A stretch of 64,000 bases of DNA from NCBI GenBank assembly GCA_045531795.1, contig JAZSET010000028.1, positions 1 to 64,000 on the forward strand. Direction: 5' to 3'. The DNA comes from UBA4717 sp045531795 (GTDB taxonomy: Bacteria; Bacillota; Clostridia; Oscillospirales; CAG-272). Positions 1 to 7,493 of the stretch are shown here, in pieces (the stretch's first letter is position 1; every line of letters starts with the position of its first letter). Under the pieces are notes generated by a model. The model made no database searches, was not told the DNA's origin, and saw nothing but the letters and a program-made list of their open reading frames with translations. The position numbers were made by a program, and so were the translations under genes.

Positions 1-88
1 CATCATTAAATAAATACATAACAATTCAGGATAATATTATTACACTTTCAAACACTTACTCTGCTCCTCTTAATTGCACTACTTCAAA

Positions 89-130
89 TTTATTTTATAT
101 TAAAAGGAAATTATAATATATATAGAATAT
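89..130 (+). promoter_or_regulatory. Overlapping sigma-A-like and sigma-H-like promoter of the XRE/Spo0A-like operon
   Basis: A -10 hexamer TATAAT lies at 112-117 with a poor -35 (TTTATT, 89-94) 17 bp upstream. Overlapping it, AAAGGAAAT (103-111) fits the sigma-H -35 consensus RnAGGAwWW and ATAGAATAT (122-130) fits the -10 consensus RnnGAATww. The spacer is 10 bp, about 1 bp shorter than in known sigma-H promoters. spo0A of Bacillus is itself read from a sigma-H promoter. Bases 1-88 hold nothing else I recognise. Confidence 0.45.
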
Positions 131-150
131 TTTGATGAGGTTAGTTAGAT

Positions 151-393
151 ATGCTTAATGATAACGAGTACAAGGGTATTTTGCTTGAAATAGGTCTTAA
201 AATCGGATATTACAGACGCAAAGCCGGAATGACGCAGGCGGAGCTTGCAGAATATGCCGGAATAACGCTCTCATATTTAAGCCAGCTCGAAAGCCCCAAT
301 TTGCCATACTGTCCGTCAGTAAGAGTTCTTTTTACTCTTGCCAAGGTTCTTGGTATCAAGGCCTCAAAGCTGATAGATGTAGAGGAAGACTAA
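151..393 (+). CDS. Small XRE-family HTH regulator
   Basis: An 80-residue protein that is almost entirely one Cro/C1-type helix-turn-helix. The pattern RRKAGMTQAELAEYAGIT with a following SYLSQLE recognition helix spans about residues 22-47. There is no effector or multimerisation domain beyond the usual five-helix fold. A weak GAGG (136-139) precedes the ATG. The stop is 5 bp before the Spo0A-like gene, so the two are almost certainly one transcript. Such proteins bind DNA as dimers and often adjust developmental or phage genes; the target here is unknown. Fold assignment is secure, role is not. Confidence 0.85.
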   Translation: MLNDNEYKGILLEIGLKIGYYRRKAGMTQAELAEYAGITLSYLSQLESPNLPYCPSVRVLFTLAKVLGIKASKLIDVEED

Positions 394-398
394 AACAA

Positions 399-1205
399 AT
401 GGATAAATTCAGAGTCCTTGTTGTAGACAAAGACATATCTGCCTGCAGAATGTTTTCGGGTATGTTTGGCCCATATGATGATATAAAGGTAGACATTATA
501 TATCACGAAGAAGAAATAGTAGACTGCTTAAGCGAGATATATTATAATGTTATAATAATTGACCGCAGGGAAGTGTCTGACGAGGATATTTCTGCAATTA
601 TCAGAAACAAGCCAAATTCCCTGAGACATCCGATAGACAGTGAAATAATACTGACTTCAGAGACAATAGAAGCAGATACGGTTTTTAAAACCAAAGACCA
701 AAAATCGTATTATTTACTGAAAAAGCCACTTGATTTCGCTTTTATAGAAAAGCTTCTTGATGACAAAAAAGAGTTTTATTATGCGCAAAGTAAACTCCGT
801 AAACTTTCAAATTCTCAAAGAGATACAAAGGAACTTATATCCAAATTGTTAAGTGATATAGGCATTCCTCACAGTATAAACGGCTACGATTATCTTTATT
901 TCGGAATCAATTCGGCAATAGAGAACCCCGGACTTGTCGAATATATCACAAAAGGACTGTATCCTCATATTGCAAAAAACTTTCATGTGTCAAGCGCAAA
1001 GGTTGAAAAATCAATAAGAGATGCTATAAATATGGCGTGGGAGAGGGGAGACAGTGCACTGTTTAATGAATACTTCGGAAACACTGTAAGATCCCGGAGC
1101 GGGAAACCGTCTAACAGTCAATTTATCAAGTCTGTAATGCGCAAAATAGAATTAGAAATACCTGAAAACTATATAGATAATAAAGAACAGAACAAGGAAA
1201 CTTAA
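399..1205 (+). CDS. Spo0A-like response regulator with divergent receiver and Spo0A C-terminal DNA-binding domain
   Basis: 268 residues. The N-terminal half looks like a CheY receiver: acidic D10/D12, a candidate phosphoacceptor D55 at the end of the VIIID strand, T86 and the K-P pair K109-P110, although the loops around D55 lack the usual MP. Residues about 145-250 match the Spo0A effector domain (GYDYLYFGI, GLYPHIAK, recognition helix KVEKSIRDAINMAW, then a GKPSNSQFI motif), which in Spo0A binds 0A boxes (TGNCGAA). It is co-transcribed with the XRE gene 5 bp upstream. Canonical spo0A usually lies next to spoIVB, which is not seen here, so this may be a paralogue or a relocated master regulator. 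Confidence 0.8.
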   Translation: MDKFRVLVVDKDISACRMFSGMFGPYDDIKVDIIYHEEEIVDCLSEIYYNVIIIDRREVSDEDISAIIRNKPNSLRHPIDSEIILTSETIEADTVFKTKDQKSYYLLKKPLDFAFIEKLLDDKKEFYYAQSKLRKLSNSQRDTKELISKLLSDIGIPHSINGYDYLYFGINSAIENPGLVEYITKGLYPHIAKNFHVSSAKVEKSIRDAINMAWERGDSALFNEYFGNTVRSRSGKPSNSQFIKSVMRKIELEIPENYIDNKEQNKET

Positions 1206-1232
1206 TCGTTTGAAGTTTTCTTGTTCTTTTTT
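1189..1232 (+). terminator. Rho-independent terminator of the Spo0A-like operon
   Basis: A 15-bp stem (1189-1203 with 1213-1227) is followed by a T-run. It overlaps the stop codon region of the Spo0A-like gene. Confidence 0.9.
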
Positions 1233-1242
1233 AAAAAAACTA

Positions 1243-1270
1243 TTGATTTTATTTTTTATTGTGCTATAAT
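1243..1270 (+). promoter_or_regulatory. Sigma-A promoter of the MATE gene
   Basis: TTGATT (1243-1248), 16 bp, TATAAT (1265-1270). Its position rules out translation starting upstream of about 1277 and supports the ATG at 1307. Confidence 0.75.
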
Positions 1271-1306
1271 CTAAGTGGCAAAGCCCGGGAAGAGAGGAAA
1301 ACTGCA

Positions 1307-2686
1307 ATGAGATTCAGTCACAATATGAATATGTGCGAGGGCTCGATCCTTAAAAAGATGATCATTTTTGCACTGCCCCTGATGATTACCAATGTTCTTC
1401 AGATAATATTCAATGCAACAGACGTTGCAGTACTCGGAATACTTGTAGGAGACGATGCAGTAGCAGCAGTGGGTGCTAACAATTCGCTGATAAATCTTAT
1501 AACCTGTGTTTTTATTGGCCTTTCAATAGGTGCAAATGTGCTTGTTGCACGCCTTGCGGGCGAGCAGAACCGGGAGAGGGCAAAAAAGGCGGTCGGAACC
1601 TCTATGTGTATAGGTATTGCCGGTGGTCTTCTCATTGCAATAATCGGGGTTTTCTTTTCAAGAACTTTTCTTGAGTGGACTGCGTGCGATGCGGAAATAA
1701 TTGATATGGCAGAGAAATATCTTGTCATATATCTGCTCGGAGCACCGATAGTTCTTCTTTATAACTTTGCATCAGCCGTACTCAGAGCAGTCGGCGACAC
1801 CACACGCCCGATGATATATCTCATTATCGGCGGCGTTTCTAATGTATTTTTGAATATTTTCTTTATAAAGGTTTTTGGAATGGACGTTGACGGTGTTGCG
1901 ATAGCGACAGTTATGTCTGAGCTTATTGCTTCCGTGCTTGCTGTTATCGCTCTTATGAAAAGCGACGGCTACGGTAGACTTGAACTCAAATATATCCGTA
2001 TATATAAGGAAGAGTTTGTTTACATACTTAAAGTCGGAATTCCTGCAGGAATCAAGAGCGGTATGTTCAGCTTTGCAAATGTGATAATACAGTCTTCAAT
2101 AAACTCTTTGGGCAAGGCTGTTATGTCGGCAAACACTATAGCCGTTCAGATTGAGGGTATTACATATCAGGCAATACACGCCGTATCGCTTGCTGCGACA
2201 TCGTTTACAAGTCAGAACAACGGTGCAGGAAATATGGCCCGTGTCAAAAAGGTCGCATGGCAGAGCCTGGGGCTTTCTATGCTGGTAGGGGTTGGTGTCG
2301 GAGCAATTGTTACCCTTATAAGATATCCGCTTTGTGATATTATGTCAAATGACGCGTATATAATTGATGTTGCTGCACAGAGAGTGCTTATTTGCGGTAT
2401 AACATATTGTCTGTGCGGAACAATGGACGCAATGAGCGGAGTGTTGGTAGGGCTTGGAAAATCAACCTCGGCAATGATAATATCTCTGCTTGGCAGCTGT
2501 GTTCTGCGACTCGTATGGGTATACACGGTATTTAAACTTTATCCGACATACGTAGTTCTCATAAGCACGTTCCCGATAAGCTGGGCGGTGACGACGGCTA
2601 TATACTTCTGTGTTGTTTTCCCTCTTATGAAAAAGATGGAAAAGGAGTCAAAAAAAAGAGAGGCTGAGCCTGCGCTCAGCCGTTAA
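1307..2686 (+). CDS. MATE-family multidrug/cation efflux transporter
   Basis: A 459-residue polytopic membrane protein of the MATE family (NorM/DinF-like). These have 12 helices and export drugs or metabolites in exchange for Na+ or H+. The N-terminus (ILKKMIIFALPLMITNVLQ), the NATDVAVLG segment in helix 1-2 and the repeated pattern after residue 240 (KVGIPAGIKSGMFSFANVIIQ) are typical of the clostridial branch. I chose the ATG at 1307 because AGAGAGGA precedes it and the promoter lies at 1243-1270. Its last 11 bp overlap the end of the convergent AraC gene, and its last codons carry that gene's terminator. Substrate cannot be told from sequence. Confidence 0.9.
   Translation: MRFSHNMNMCEGSILKKMIIFALPLMITNVLQIIFNATDVAVLGILVGDDAVAAVGANNSLINLITCVFIGLSIGANVLVARLAGEQNRERAKKAVGTSMCIGIAGGLLIAIIGVFFSRTFLEWTACDAEIIDMAEKYLVIYLLGAPIVLLYNFASAVLRAVGDTTRPMIYLIIGGVSNVFLNIFFIKVFGMDVDGVAIATVMSELIASVLAVIALMKSDGYGRLELKYIRIYKEEFVYILKVGIPAGIKSGMFSFANVIIQSSINSLGKAVMSANTIAVQIEGITYQAIHAVSLAATSFTSQNNGAGNMARVKKVAWQSLGLSMLVGVGVGAIVTLIRYPLCDIMSNDAYIIDVAAQRVLICGITYCLCGTMDAMSGVLVGLGKSTSAMIISLLGSCVLRLVWVYTVFKLYPTYVVLISTFPISWAVTTAIYFCVVFPLMKKMEKESKKREAEPALSR
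2650..2682 (-). terminator. Terminator of the AraC gene, embedded in the MATE coding end
   Basis: On the minus strand the stem GGCTGAG...CTCAGCC (2662-2681) is followed by a T-run at 2651-2657. The same bases encode the last residues of the MATE protein on the plus strand. Confidence 0.8.
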
Positions 2687-3425
2687 AAGGCATTGTCCCG
2701 GAAATGCTTCGTCTGTAATCGGATGGTGTCATACCGGTATGATAGGTAAAAAATTTGGTAAAGAGATTGCTTTCCTCAAACTTTACGAGGGAAGCAATTT
2801 TATTTATATCAAATGAAGATTCTGCAAGCAGGCTTTTTGCATATTCTATTCTTTTTTTGTTAGCATATGCTTTGAGGGTTGTTCCTGTCGATTTTGAAAA
2901 AACTCTGCTTATATGGCTTTTGTCGAGTCCGAGCGTACGGGCGAGCGCATCTATATCAAGATCGCACTCTGCAGATTTGTTTATATAGTCTAAAACCTTT
3001 TGTACAATAATTGCATCCGTCTGAGATGTGATGTTCTGACTTTGCCAAGTAACAGACAACAAAGCGCTTAAAAGTTCGTTTTGTACAGATGCTTCTTTTA
3101 ACAAACACATCGTGGAAAAAAGATTTAAAACAGTGCTTTTTTCAATTATATAGTATGGGGAGTTGATGTTGAAATCACAAAAATCATCTTCAAAAACGAG
3201 CTCGAAAAAATCTATTCCCGACTCCCCGGAATAACCTGAACGGATTCTTGTGCCTTTTTCAAAAACAACCAGAGAGCCCTCAACTATTTCGATGTGACCG
3301 AGGGAAGTCCATAAACGCAGTTTGCCTTTGTTTACAAAAAACAGAGTGTAGTTTTCGGTGTAACAGGCTCTGTGCAGCCACTTTTCTTCTATTGAAATAC
3401 GGGTGATGCTGTTTAGTGTAGCCAT
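2676..3425 (-). CDS. AraC-family transcriptional regulator
   Basis: About 249 residues from the ATG at 3425. Longer reading to 3512 adds a basic, Phe-rich stretch without a good ribosome site; GTGAG sits about 10 bp before 3425. The N-terminal half is a cupin-like sensor domain (NYTLFFVNKGKLRLW, then GSLVVFEKGTRIRSGY). The last 100 residues form the double AraC HTH: DIDALARTLGLDKSHISRVF and INKIASLVKFEESNLFTKFF, ending in GMTPSDYRR. Such proteins activate nearby sugar or stress genes by binding direct repeats. It converges on the MATE gene with an 11-bp overlap. The ligand is unknown. Confidence 0.85.
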   Translation of the reverse strand: MATLNSITRISIEEKWLHRACYTENYTLFFVNKGKLRLWTSLGHIEIVEGSLVVFEKGTRIRSGYSGESGIDFFELVFEDDFCDFNINSPYYIIEKSTVLNLFSTMCLLKEASVQNELLSALLSVTWQSQNITSQTDAIIVQKVLDYINKSAECDLDIDALARTLGLDKSHISRVFSKSTGTTLKAYANKKRIEYAKSLLAESSFDINKIASLVKFEESNLFTKFFTYHTGMTPSDYRRSISGTMPFNG

Positions 3426-3537
3426 ATCATTAAATCTCACTTTTACTATGATTTTCAAAAAGCAAATCAAGTGCTTTTTTCTTATTATAAAGCAAAACAG
3501 TGAAATATGCAATAGCTAATTGAAAAAATATTTTTCA

Positions 3538-3562
3538 CAAAAAAGCCCGCAAGGGCTTTTTT
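3538..3562 (-). terminator. Terminator downstream of degV (works in both directions)
   Basis: AAAAAGCCC-GCAA-GGGCTTTTTT at about 3540-3562, symmetric with A and T flanks. It lies between the degV stop and the AraC gene. Confidence 0.85.
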
Positions 3563-3569
3563 ATAAATG

Positions 3570-4406
3570 TTATGCTTTCTCAAAGCCTACGAGAACCCCG
3601 CCTTTTTCGGCGTAGAAGCTGCATAAGCCCCTGAATTTATGTATTTCAACCGAGGCATTTTTGAATTTTGCGCGAATCATTGCTTTGAGTGCCACGGCAG
3701 CCGATTCATTCTGACAATGACCTATACTGATTTTTCCTGATTTAAATCCCTCTGCTTCGAGAGCTTTTATCAGAGTTTTAAGTGCGCGCTTTTCACCCGG
3801 GCACTTATTTACAGGCTCAAGTGTACCCTTATCACTTGCTTTGCCCACAATGCAAATGCCGGCAATTCCTACAAGTCTTGCTACGACAGGAGAAACCCTG
3901 CCGTTGTTTGCAAATGTCTTGAGTGATTTTAACATAAAAACAAGGCCTGTTTTTTTGAGATAGGCTTTTATTATGTTGCAGATTTTTTCATAAGGAACAT
4001 CGCCGTTGATGCATTCTTCGAGTTTTTCTATTATCAAGGTCAACTCAGGACCTGCAGAAAGCGTATCTATTACAAAAACCCGCTTTCCCGGATTTTCCGA
4101 CTCGTATATGTCTTTAGCCGCGCAAGCAGAATTATAGCTTCCGGACAGACCGCTTGTAATTGTGACGCAGAATATATCGTCAGCATCGCCAAAAGCCTTG
4201 AGCCAGTCATTTATATTAGGGCAGGAAGATTTCGATTTTCCCTTATATTTATCCATAAAATCAACCATTTCATCTACATCAAGCCAGTCATCATCAACGA
4301 ATTCTTTTTCGCTTGTAATTACCTTCATTGGTGCACACGAGAAATTAGTATGGTTCAATTCAAACAGGTCACATGATGTGTCTGCAACGATTTTAATCTT
4401 TCTCAA
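3570..4406 (-). CDS. DegV-family fatty-acid-binding protein
   Basis: 278 residues with the DegV fold. The N-terminal IVADTSCDL motif, VTITSGLSGSYNSA and the C-terminal ISIGHCQNESAA and GPG-like region match the family. DegV/FakB proteins bind a fatty acid and present it to the FakA kinase for phospholipid synthesis. Translation starts at TTG (4406); AGGAGG sits 6 nt upstream and overlaps the MarR stop codon. It is the second gene of a MarR-DegV operon (10-nt gap), so its expression is probably relieved when the MarR protein binds a ligand, perhaps a fatty acid. That last step is inference. Confidence 0.88.
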   Translation of the reverse strand: MRKIKIVADTSCDLFELNHTNFSCAPMKVITSEKEFVDDDWLDVDEMVDFMDKYKGKSKSSCPNINDWLKAFGDADDIFCVTITSGLSGSYNSACAAKDIYESENPGKRVFVIDTLSAGPELTLIIEKLEECINGDVPYEKICNIIKAYLKKTGLVFMLKSLKTFANNGRVSPVVARLVGIAGICIVGKASDKGTLEPVNKCPGEKRALKTLIKALEAEGFKSGKISIGHCQNESAAVALKAMIRAKFKNASVEIHKFRGLCSFYAEKGGVLVGFEKA

Positions 4407-4416
4407 AATATACCTC

Positions 4417-4851
4417 CTATTTGTTTGCTACAGTATCAAGACTGTCGCTTATAACAGAAAGACTGTGGTAAAATACAGTTCTTTCTTCGTCTGTTGTCCA
4501 GGGTATCTCTTCAAGAACCCGGCTGATTTTGTTTGCAATCCGTTTTGCTGCATCGTAACCCTTTTTGGTCAGCAGAAGCGGACTTCTGTATCGTTTTGCG
4601 TGTTTTGACTCGCAAGTCAGGTATCCGTTTGTCTCAAGAAAGTCGAGTGCACGGGAAATTGTAGCCTTATCCTCTTCACAGTGTTCGCACAGATCTGTGG
4701 CTGTAAGTCCCTGAGACAAATACAGATAATAAAGGCAGGAAATATGGGCGCTCTTTAAATTATATTCAGCCATTTCCTGATTTTTGATTTTACGGATGTT
4801 TCGACTTATTCTGTTGATAAGCACGGTAAAGGTTTCAAACCTTTCTTCCAT
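4417..4851 (-). CDS. MarR-family transcriptional regulator
   Basis: 144 residues. It has a winged HTH: GLTATDLCEHCEEDKATISRALDFLETNGYL as recognition region and RYRSPLLLTKKG as the wing, with dimerisation helices at both ends. MarR proteins repress their own operon until a small aromatic or lipid ligand binds. Two copies of a CTTGTTGA-N4-TCAACAAG site flank its promoter, one covering the -35 and one just past the -10, as expected for autoregulation. It is followed by degV in the same transcript. The upstream ATG of an overlapping longer frame (to 5044) runs through the promoter and is rejected. Confidence 0.9.
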   Translation of the reverse strand: MEERFETFTVLINRISRNIRKIKNQEMAEYNLKSAHISCLYYLYLSQGLTATDLCEHCEEDKATISRALDFLETNGYLTCESKHAKRYRSPLLLTKKGYDAAKRIANKISRVLEEIPWTTDEERTVFYHSLSVISDSLDTVANK

Positions 4852-4871
4852 AAAAGCACCTCCGTTTTACA

Positions 4872-4927
4872 CTTGTTGATATTTCAACAAGCATAGTATA
4901 GCACAGACTTGTTGAAATGTCAACAGA
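4872..4927 (-). promoter_or_regulatory. marR-degV promoter with two MarR-type operators
   Basis: On the minus strand TTGACA (4918-4923), 17 bp, TATACT (4895-4900). Operator 1 (4872-4891) is a perfect palindrome CTTGTTGA-TATT-TCAACAAG just downstream of the -10. Operator 2 (4908-4927) is CTTGTTGA-AATG-TCAACAGA and covers the -35. Their centres are 36 bp apart. Confidence 0.85.
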
Positions 4928-4958
4928 TATATCAAAAGCAGGGCTTAACAGAGCCATT

Positions 4959-5005
4959 AAAACAAAATACAGCATAGTCATTTTGACTATGCTGTATTTT
5001 GTTTT
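4959..5005 (-). terminator. Strong bidirectional terminator after khpA
   Basis: A perfect 22-bp stem (4959-4980 with 4984-5005) with a TTT loop, A-rich on one side and T-rich on the other. It ends the ylxM-ffh-rpsP-khpA transcript. Confidence 0.9.
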
Positions 5006-5030
5006 ATCCCACTCGCTTTTTTGGGGGTTA

Positions 5031-5270
5031 TTACTTAATATCAACGGTTACTTTCTGACCGGCTGCATTTGCAGCGGCCTTGATAACTGTGCGTATCGCC
5101 TTTGCGATTCTGCCGTGCTTTCCTATAACTTTACCCATATCATCGGGAGCAACCGAAAGCTCTAAAACGATATTGTCGTTTTCCGCTTCTTTTACGGTTA
5201 TCCTGATGCTGTCGGGATCGTTTACAATAGGAGTCACGATATCGCAGAGCATTTTTTCATAATTAAGCAT
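5031..5270 (-). CDS. khpA: KH-domain RNA-binding protein KhpA
   Basis: 79 residues, a single type-II KH domain. The GxxG loop is IGKHGRIAKAIRTVIKAAA near residue 48. KhpA pairs with KhpB (Jag) and binds many small and messenger RNAs; it influences cell-wall growth and division in Firmicutes. It sits directly after rpsP, its usual place, with AAGGAG before the ATG. It is the last gene of the SRP/ribosome operon. Confidence 0.93.
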   Translation of the reverse strand: MLNYEKMLCDIVTPIVNDPDSIRITVKEAENDNIVLELSVAPDDMGKVIGKHGRIAKAIRTVIKAAANAAGQKVTVDIK

Positions 5271-5297
5271 TACCGTGCTTCTCCTTTTCAGAAACGA

Positions 5298-5543
5298 TTA
5301 GTCAATGATGCCGTTCTTCTTGAGAAGAACCTTAACTGTTTCTGTGGGCTGAGCACCGTTCTTTATCCAGGTCTTTGCTTTATCAGCGTCAACCTTGAAT
5401 TCAGCGGGATCTGTAAGGGGATTGTAAGTTCCGATTTCTTCGATGAACTTACCGTCACGGGGACTTCTTGAATCTGCTACTATTACGCGGTAGAAAGGAT
5501 TTTTCTTCATACCCATTCTTCTGAGTCTGATTTTTACTGCCAT
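5298..5543 (-). CDS. rpsP: 30S ribosomal protein S16
   Basis: 81 residues, full length for bacterial S16. The N-terminus VKIRLRRMGMKKNPFYRVIVADSRSPRDGKFIEEIGTYNP is diagnostic in overall pattern. S16 stabilises the 5' domain of 16S rRNA in the small subunit. It lies between ffh and khpA in the standard Firmicute order. Confidence 0.97.
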   Translation of the reverse strand: MAVKIRLRRMGMKKNPFYRVIVADSRSPRDGKFIEEIGTYNPLTDPAEFKVDADKAKTWIKNGAQPTETVKVLLKKNGIID

Positions 5544-5605
5544 TTTAAATGACCTCCATAAATAAAATAATTTTTATATATTAATTTCCGCAAGCTTCTG
5601 TAAGC

Positions 5606-6955
5606 TTAAAACGGCATATTAAACATTCCTTTTTTGCCGAATTTGCGCATCATTTTGTTTGAAGCACCACCGGCAAGCTGTTTCATCATTTTGCACATCT
5701 GGTCATATTGCTTTAAGAGACGGTTGACATCTTCAACACGCATTCCCGAGCCCTGTGCAATTCTTTTTTTGCGCGAAGCATTGATAACAGAGGGGTTTTC
5801 TCTTTCATTTGGTGTCATAGAAAGGATAATCGCTTCAACTCTGTCAATCTGTTTTTCGTCAATTGTAGCACCCTTTAAATCAGACGCCTTTACTCCCGGC
5901 ATCATACCGAGAAGCTGGTCTAAAGGTCCCATTTGACGAACTTTTGAAAACTGATCGAGAAAATCGGTAAGAGTGAATTTCTGCTCCCGCATTTTTTTCT
6001 CTAATTCTTCGGCCTGTTTTTCATCAAAGCTTTGCTGAGCCTTTTCGATAAGAGAGAGGACATCTCCCATGCCCAGAATTCTTGATGCCATTCTGTCTGG
6101 ATGGAAAGGCTCGATCATATCAAGCTTTTCTCCGACACCGATGAATTTGATAGGCTTTCCTGTGACATGCCTTACCGAAAGTGCGGCACCGCCACGAGTA
6201 TCGCCGTCAAGCTTTGTGAGAATAACACCCGTTATATCAAGAAGCTCGTTAAAGCTCTCGGCAACATTAACCGCATCCTGACCTGTCATTGCGTCAACAA
6301 CAAGCAGAATTTCGGTAGGCAATGTTGCTGATTTGATATCAGAAAGTTCTTTCATAAGAACTTCGTCAACGTGAAGTCTGCCGGCGGTATCAATAAACAC
6401 CATATCGTGACCGTGCTTGTGTGCGTGTTCAATTCCGGCTTTGGCAATTTCTACGGGACTTACTTTGTCGCCCATTGTAAACACGGGAATTCCAAGCTTT
6501 TCACCAACAACCTCAAGCTGTTTTATAGCCGCAGGTCTGTATACGTCGCAGGCTACAAGCAATGGTCGTTTACCTTGCTTTTTGTACATTCCGGCAAGTT
6601 TTCCTGCGTGAGTTGTTTTACCCGCGCCCTGAAGGCCAACCATCATAACAACTGTCGGCGGGCGGGAGGATATTGTGAGTTTTGTGTTGGTAGAACCCAT
6701 AAGAGTTGTGAGTTCTTCATTTACAATTTTTATAATCTGCTGGGCGGGCATAAGGCTTTCAAGCACCTCTGCACCAATCGCTCTTTCGGTGACGGCATTT
6801 ATAAAATCCTTGACAACTTTAAAGTTTACATCTGCTTCAAGTAGCGCGAGTTTTATTTCGCGCATACCCTCTTTTACATCTTTTTCAGTAAGCTTTCCCT
6901 TGCCTTTGAATTTTTTAAAGGCGTCAGATAATTTGTCTGCAAGACTTTGAAACAT
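5606..6955 (-). CDS. ffh: Signal recognition particle GTPase Ffh
   Basis: 449 residues. The N domain is at about 1-90, then the G domain with G1 GLQGAGKTT, DVYRPAA, DTAGR and TKLDGD, and a Met-rich M domain at the C-terminus (QMGPLDQLLGMMPG, SGM, MCKMMKQL) that holds signal peptides and 4.5S/6S-like SRP RNA. Ffh targets nascent membrane proteins to FtsY and SecYEG. AAGGGGA precedes the ATG. It follows ylxM by 18 nt. No SRP RNA gene is seen in the window. Confidence 0.97.
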   Translation of the reverse strand: MFQSLADKLSDAFKKFKGKGKLTEKDVKEGMREIKLALLEADVNFKVVKDFINAVTERAIGAEVLESLMPAQQIIKIVNEELTTLMGSTNTKLTISSRPPTVVMMVGLQGAGKTTHAGKLAGMYKKQGKRPLLVACDVYRPAAIKQLEVVGEKLGIPVFTMGDKVSPVEIAKAGIEHAHKHGHDMVFIDTAGRLHVDEVLMKELSDIKSATLPTEILLVVDAMTGQDAVNVAESFNELLDITGVILTKLDGDTRGGAALSVRHVTGKPIKFIGVGEKLDMIEPFHPDRMASRILGMGDVLSLIEKAQQSFDEKQAEELEKKMREQKFTLTDFLDQFSKVRQMGPLDQLLGMMPGVKASDLKGATIDEKQIDRVEAIILSMTPNERENPSVINASRKKRIAQGSGMRVEDVNRLLKQYDQMCKMMKQLAGGASNKMMRKFGKKGMFNMPF

Positions 6956-6973
6956 TTATGTTCCCCTTTTAAA

Positions 6974-7321
6974 TTATATCTGTGAGAGGCGTTTTACATC
7001 TTCTATGATCGTATCAATCTCGGCAGCTGTATTGCCGTTTTGCTTTAATATCGAAAGCTGTTTGCTTATGTTCTCGCAGCTTTCGGATATTTCCAAAAAT
7101 CTGTTTGCGAGTCCGAGCTTTTCTTCAAAATCGAGAAGCTGTTTTTCTGCTTTTTTTACTGTATCGCGGACACCCTGCCTTGTAATACCGACCTGTTCGG
7201 CAATTTCCGACAGCGATAAATCCTCGTTATAATACAAGTCGAAAACATTTTTCCTTTGCTCGGAAAGCAGTTCTCCGTAAAAATCAAAAAGAAAACCGAG
7301 ACTCAAATCCTTGCTTTTCAT
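6974..7321 (-). CDS. ylxM: YlxM/UPF0122 SRP-associated HTH protein
   Basis: 115 residues. A sigma-70 region-4-like HTH (YYNEDLSLSEIAEQVGITRQGVRDTVKKAEKQL) occupies the middle, and the N-terminus (LGFLFDFYGELLSEQRKNVFDLYYNEDLSL) is characteristic of the family. YlxM is encoded before ffh throughout Firmicutes; in streptococci it modulates the SRP GTPase cycle. GGAG is placed before the ATG at 7321. It is the first gene of the operon. Confidence 0.92.
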   Translation of the reverse strand: MKSKDLSLGFLFDFYGELLSEQRKNVFDLYYNEDLSLSEIAEQVGITRQGVRDTVKKAEKQLLDFEEKLGLANRFLEISESCENISKQLSILKQNGNTAAEIDTIIEDVKRLSQI

Positions 7322-7337
7322 AACTGCTCCAATGTGC

Positions 7338-7389
7338 GTGTAAAGTAAAACGCTTTACACATTATAGCACATACATTTTTGTTTGTCAA
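7338..7389 (-). promoter_or_regulatory. Promoter and inverted repeat of the ylxM-ffh-rpsP-khpA operon
   Basis: Minus-strand TTGACA (7384-7389), 17 bp, TATAAT (7361-7366). Immediately downstream is a perfect 8-bp inverted repeat GTGTAAAG-N7-CTTTACAC (7338-7360), in the position of an operator or a short 5' hairpin. Confidence 0.8.
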
Positions 7390-7432
7390 CAGTAAATAAA
7401 GAATTTTTCAACATTTTTAAAACTGATATCTA

Positions 7433-7461
7433 TTGACAATAAAGGAAAATAAAGGTAAAAT
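7433..7461 (+). promoter_or_regulatory. Promoter of the radC-like gene
   Basis: TTGACA (7433-7438), 17 bp, TAAAAT (7456-7461). AGGAGAAAG follows, before the ATG at 7494. The region is divergent from the ylxM promoter. Confidence 0.75.
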
Positions 7462-7493
7462 ATAACTTGTATTAAGTATTAGGAGAAAGAACT

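Noticed and set aside
1259..1306. Upstream start for the MATE gene
   Set aside because: It lies across the -10 box and ahead of the ribosome site; the ATG at 1307 fits better.
4835..5044. Open frame on the minus strand running into marR
   Set aside because: It covers the marR promoter, both operators and a terminator, and its sequence has no relative that I recognise.
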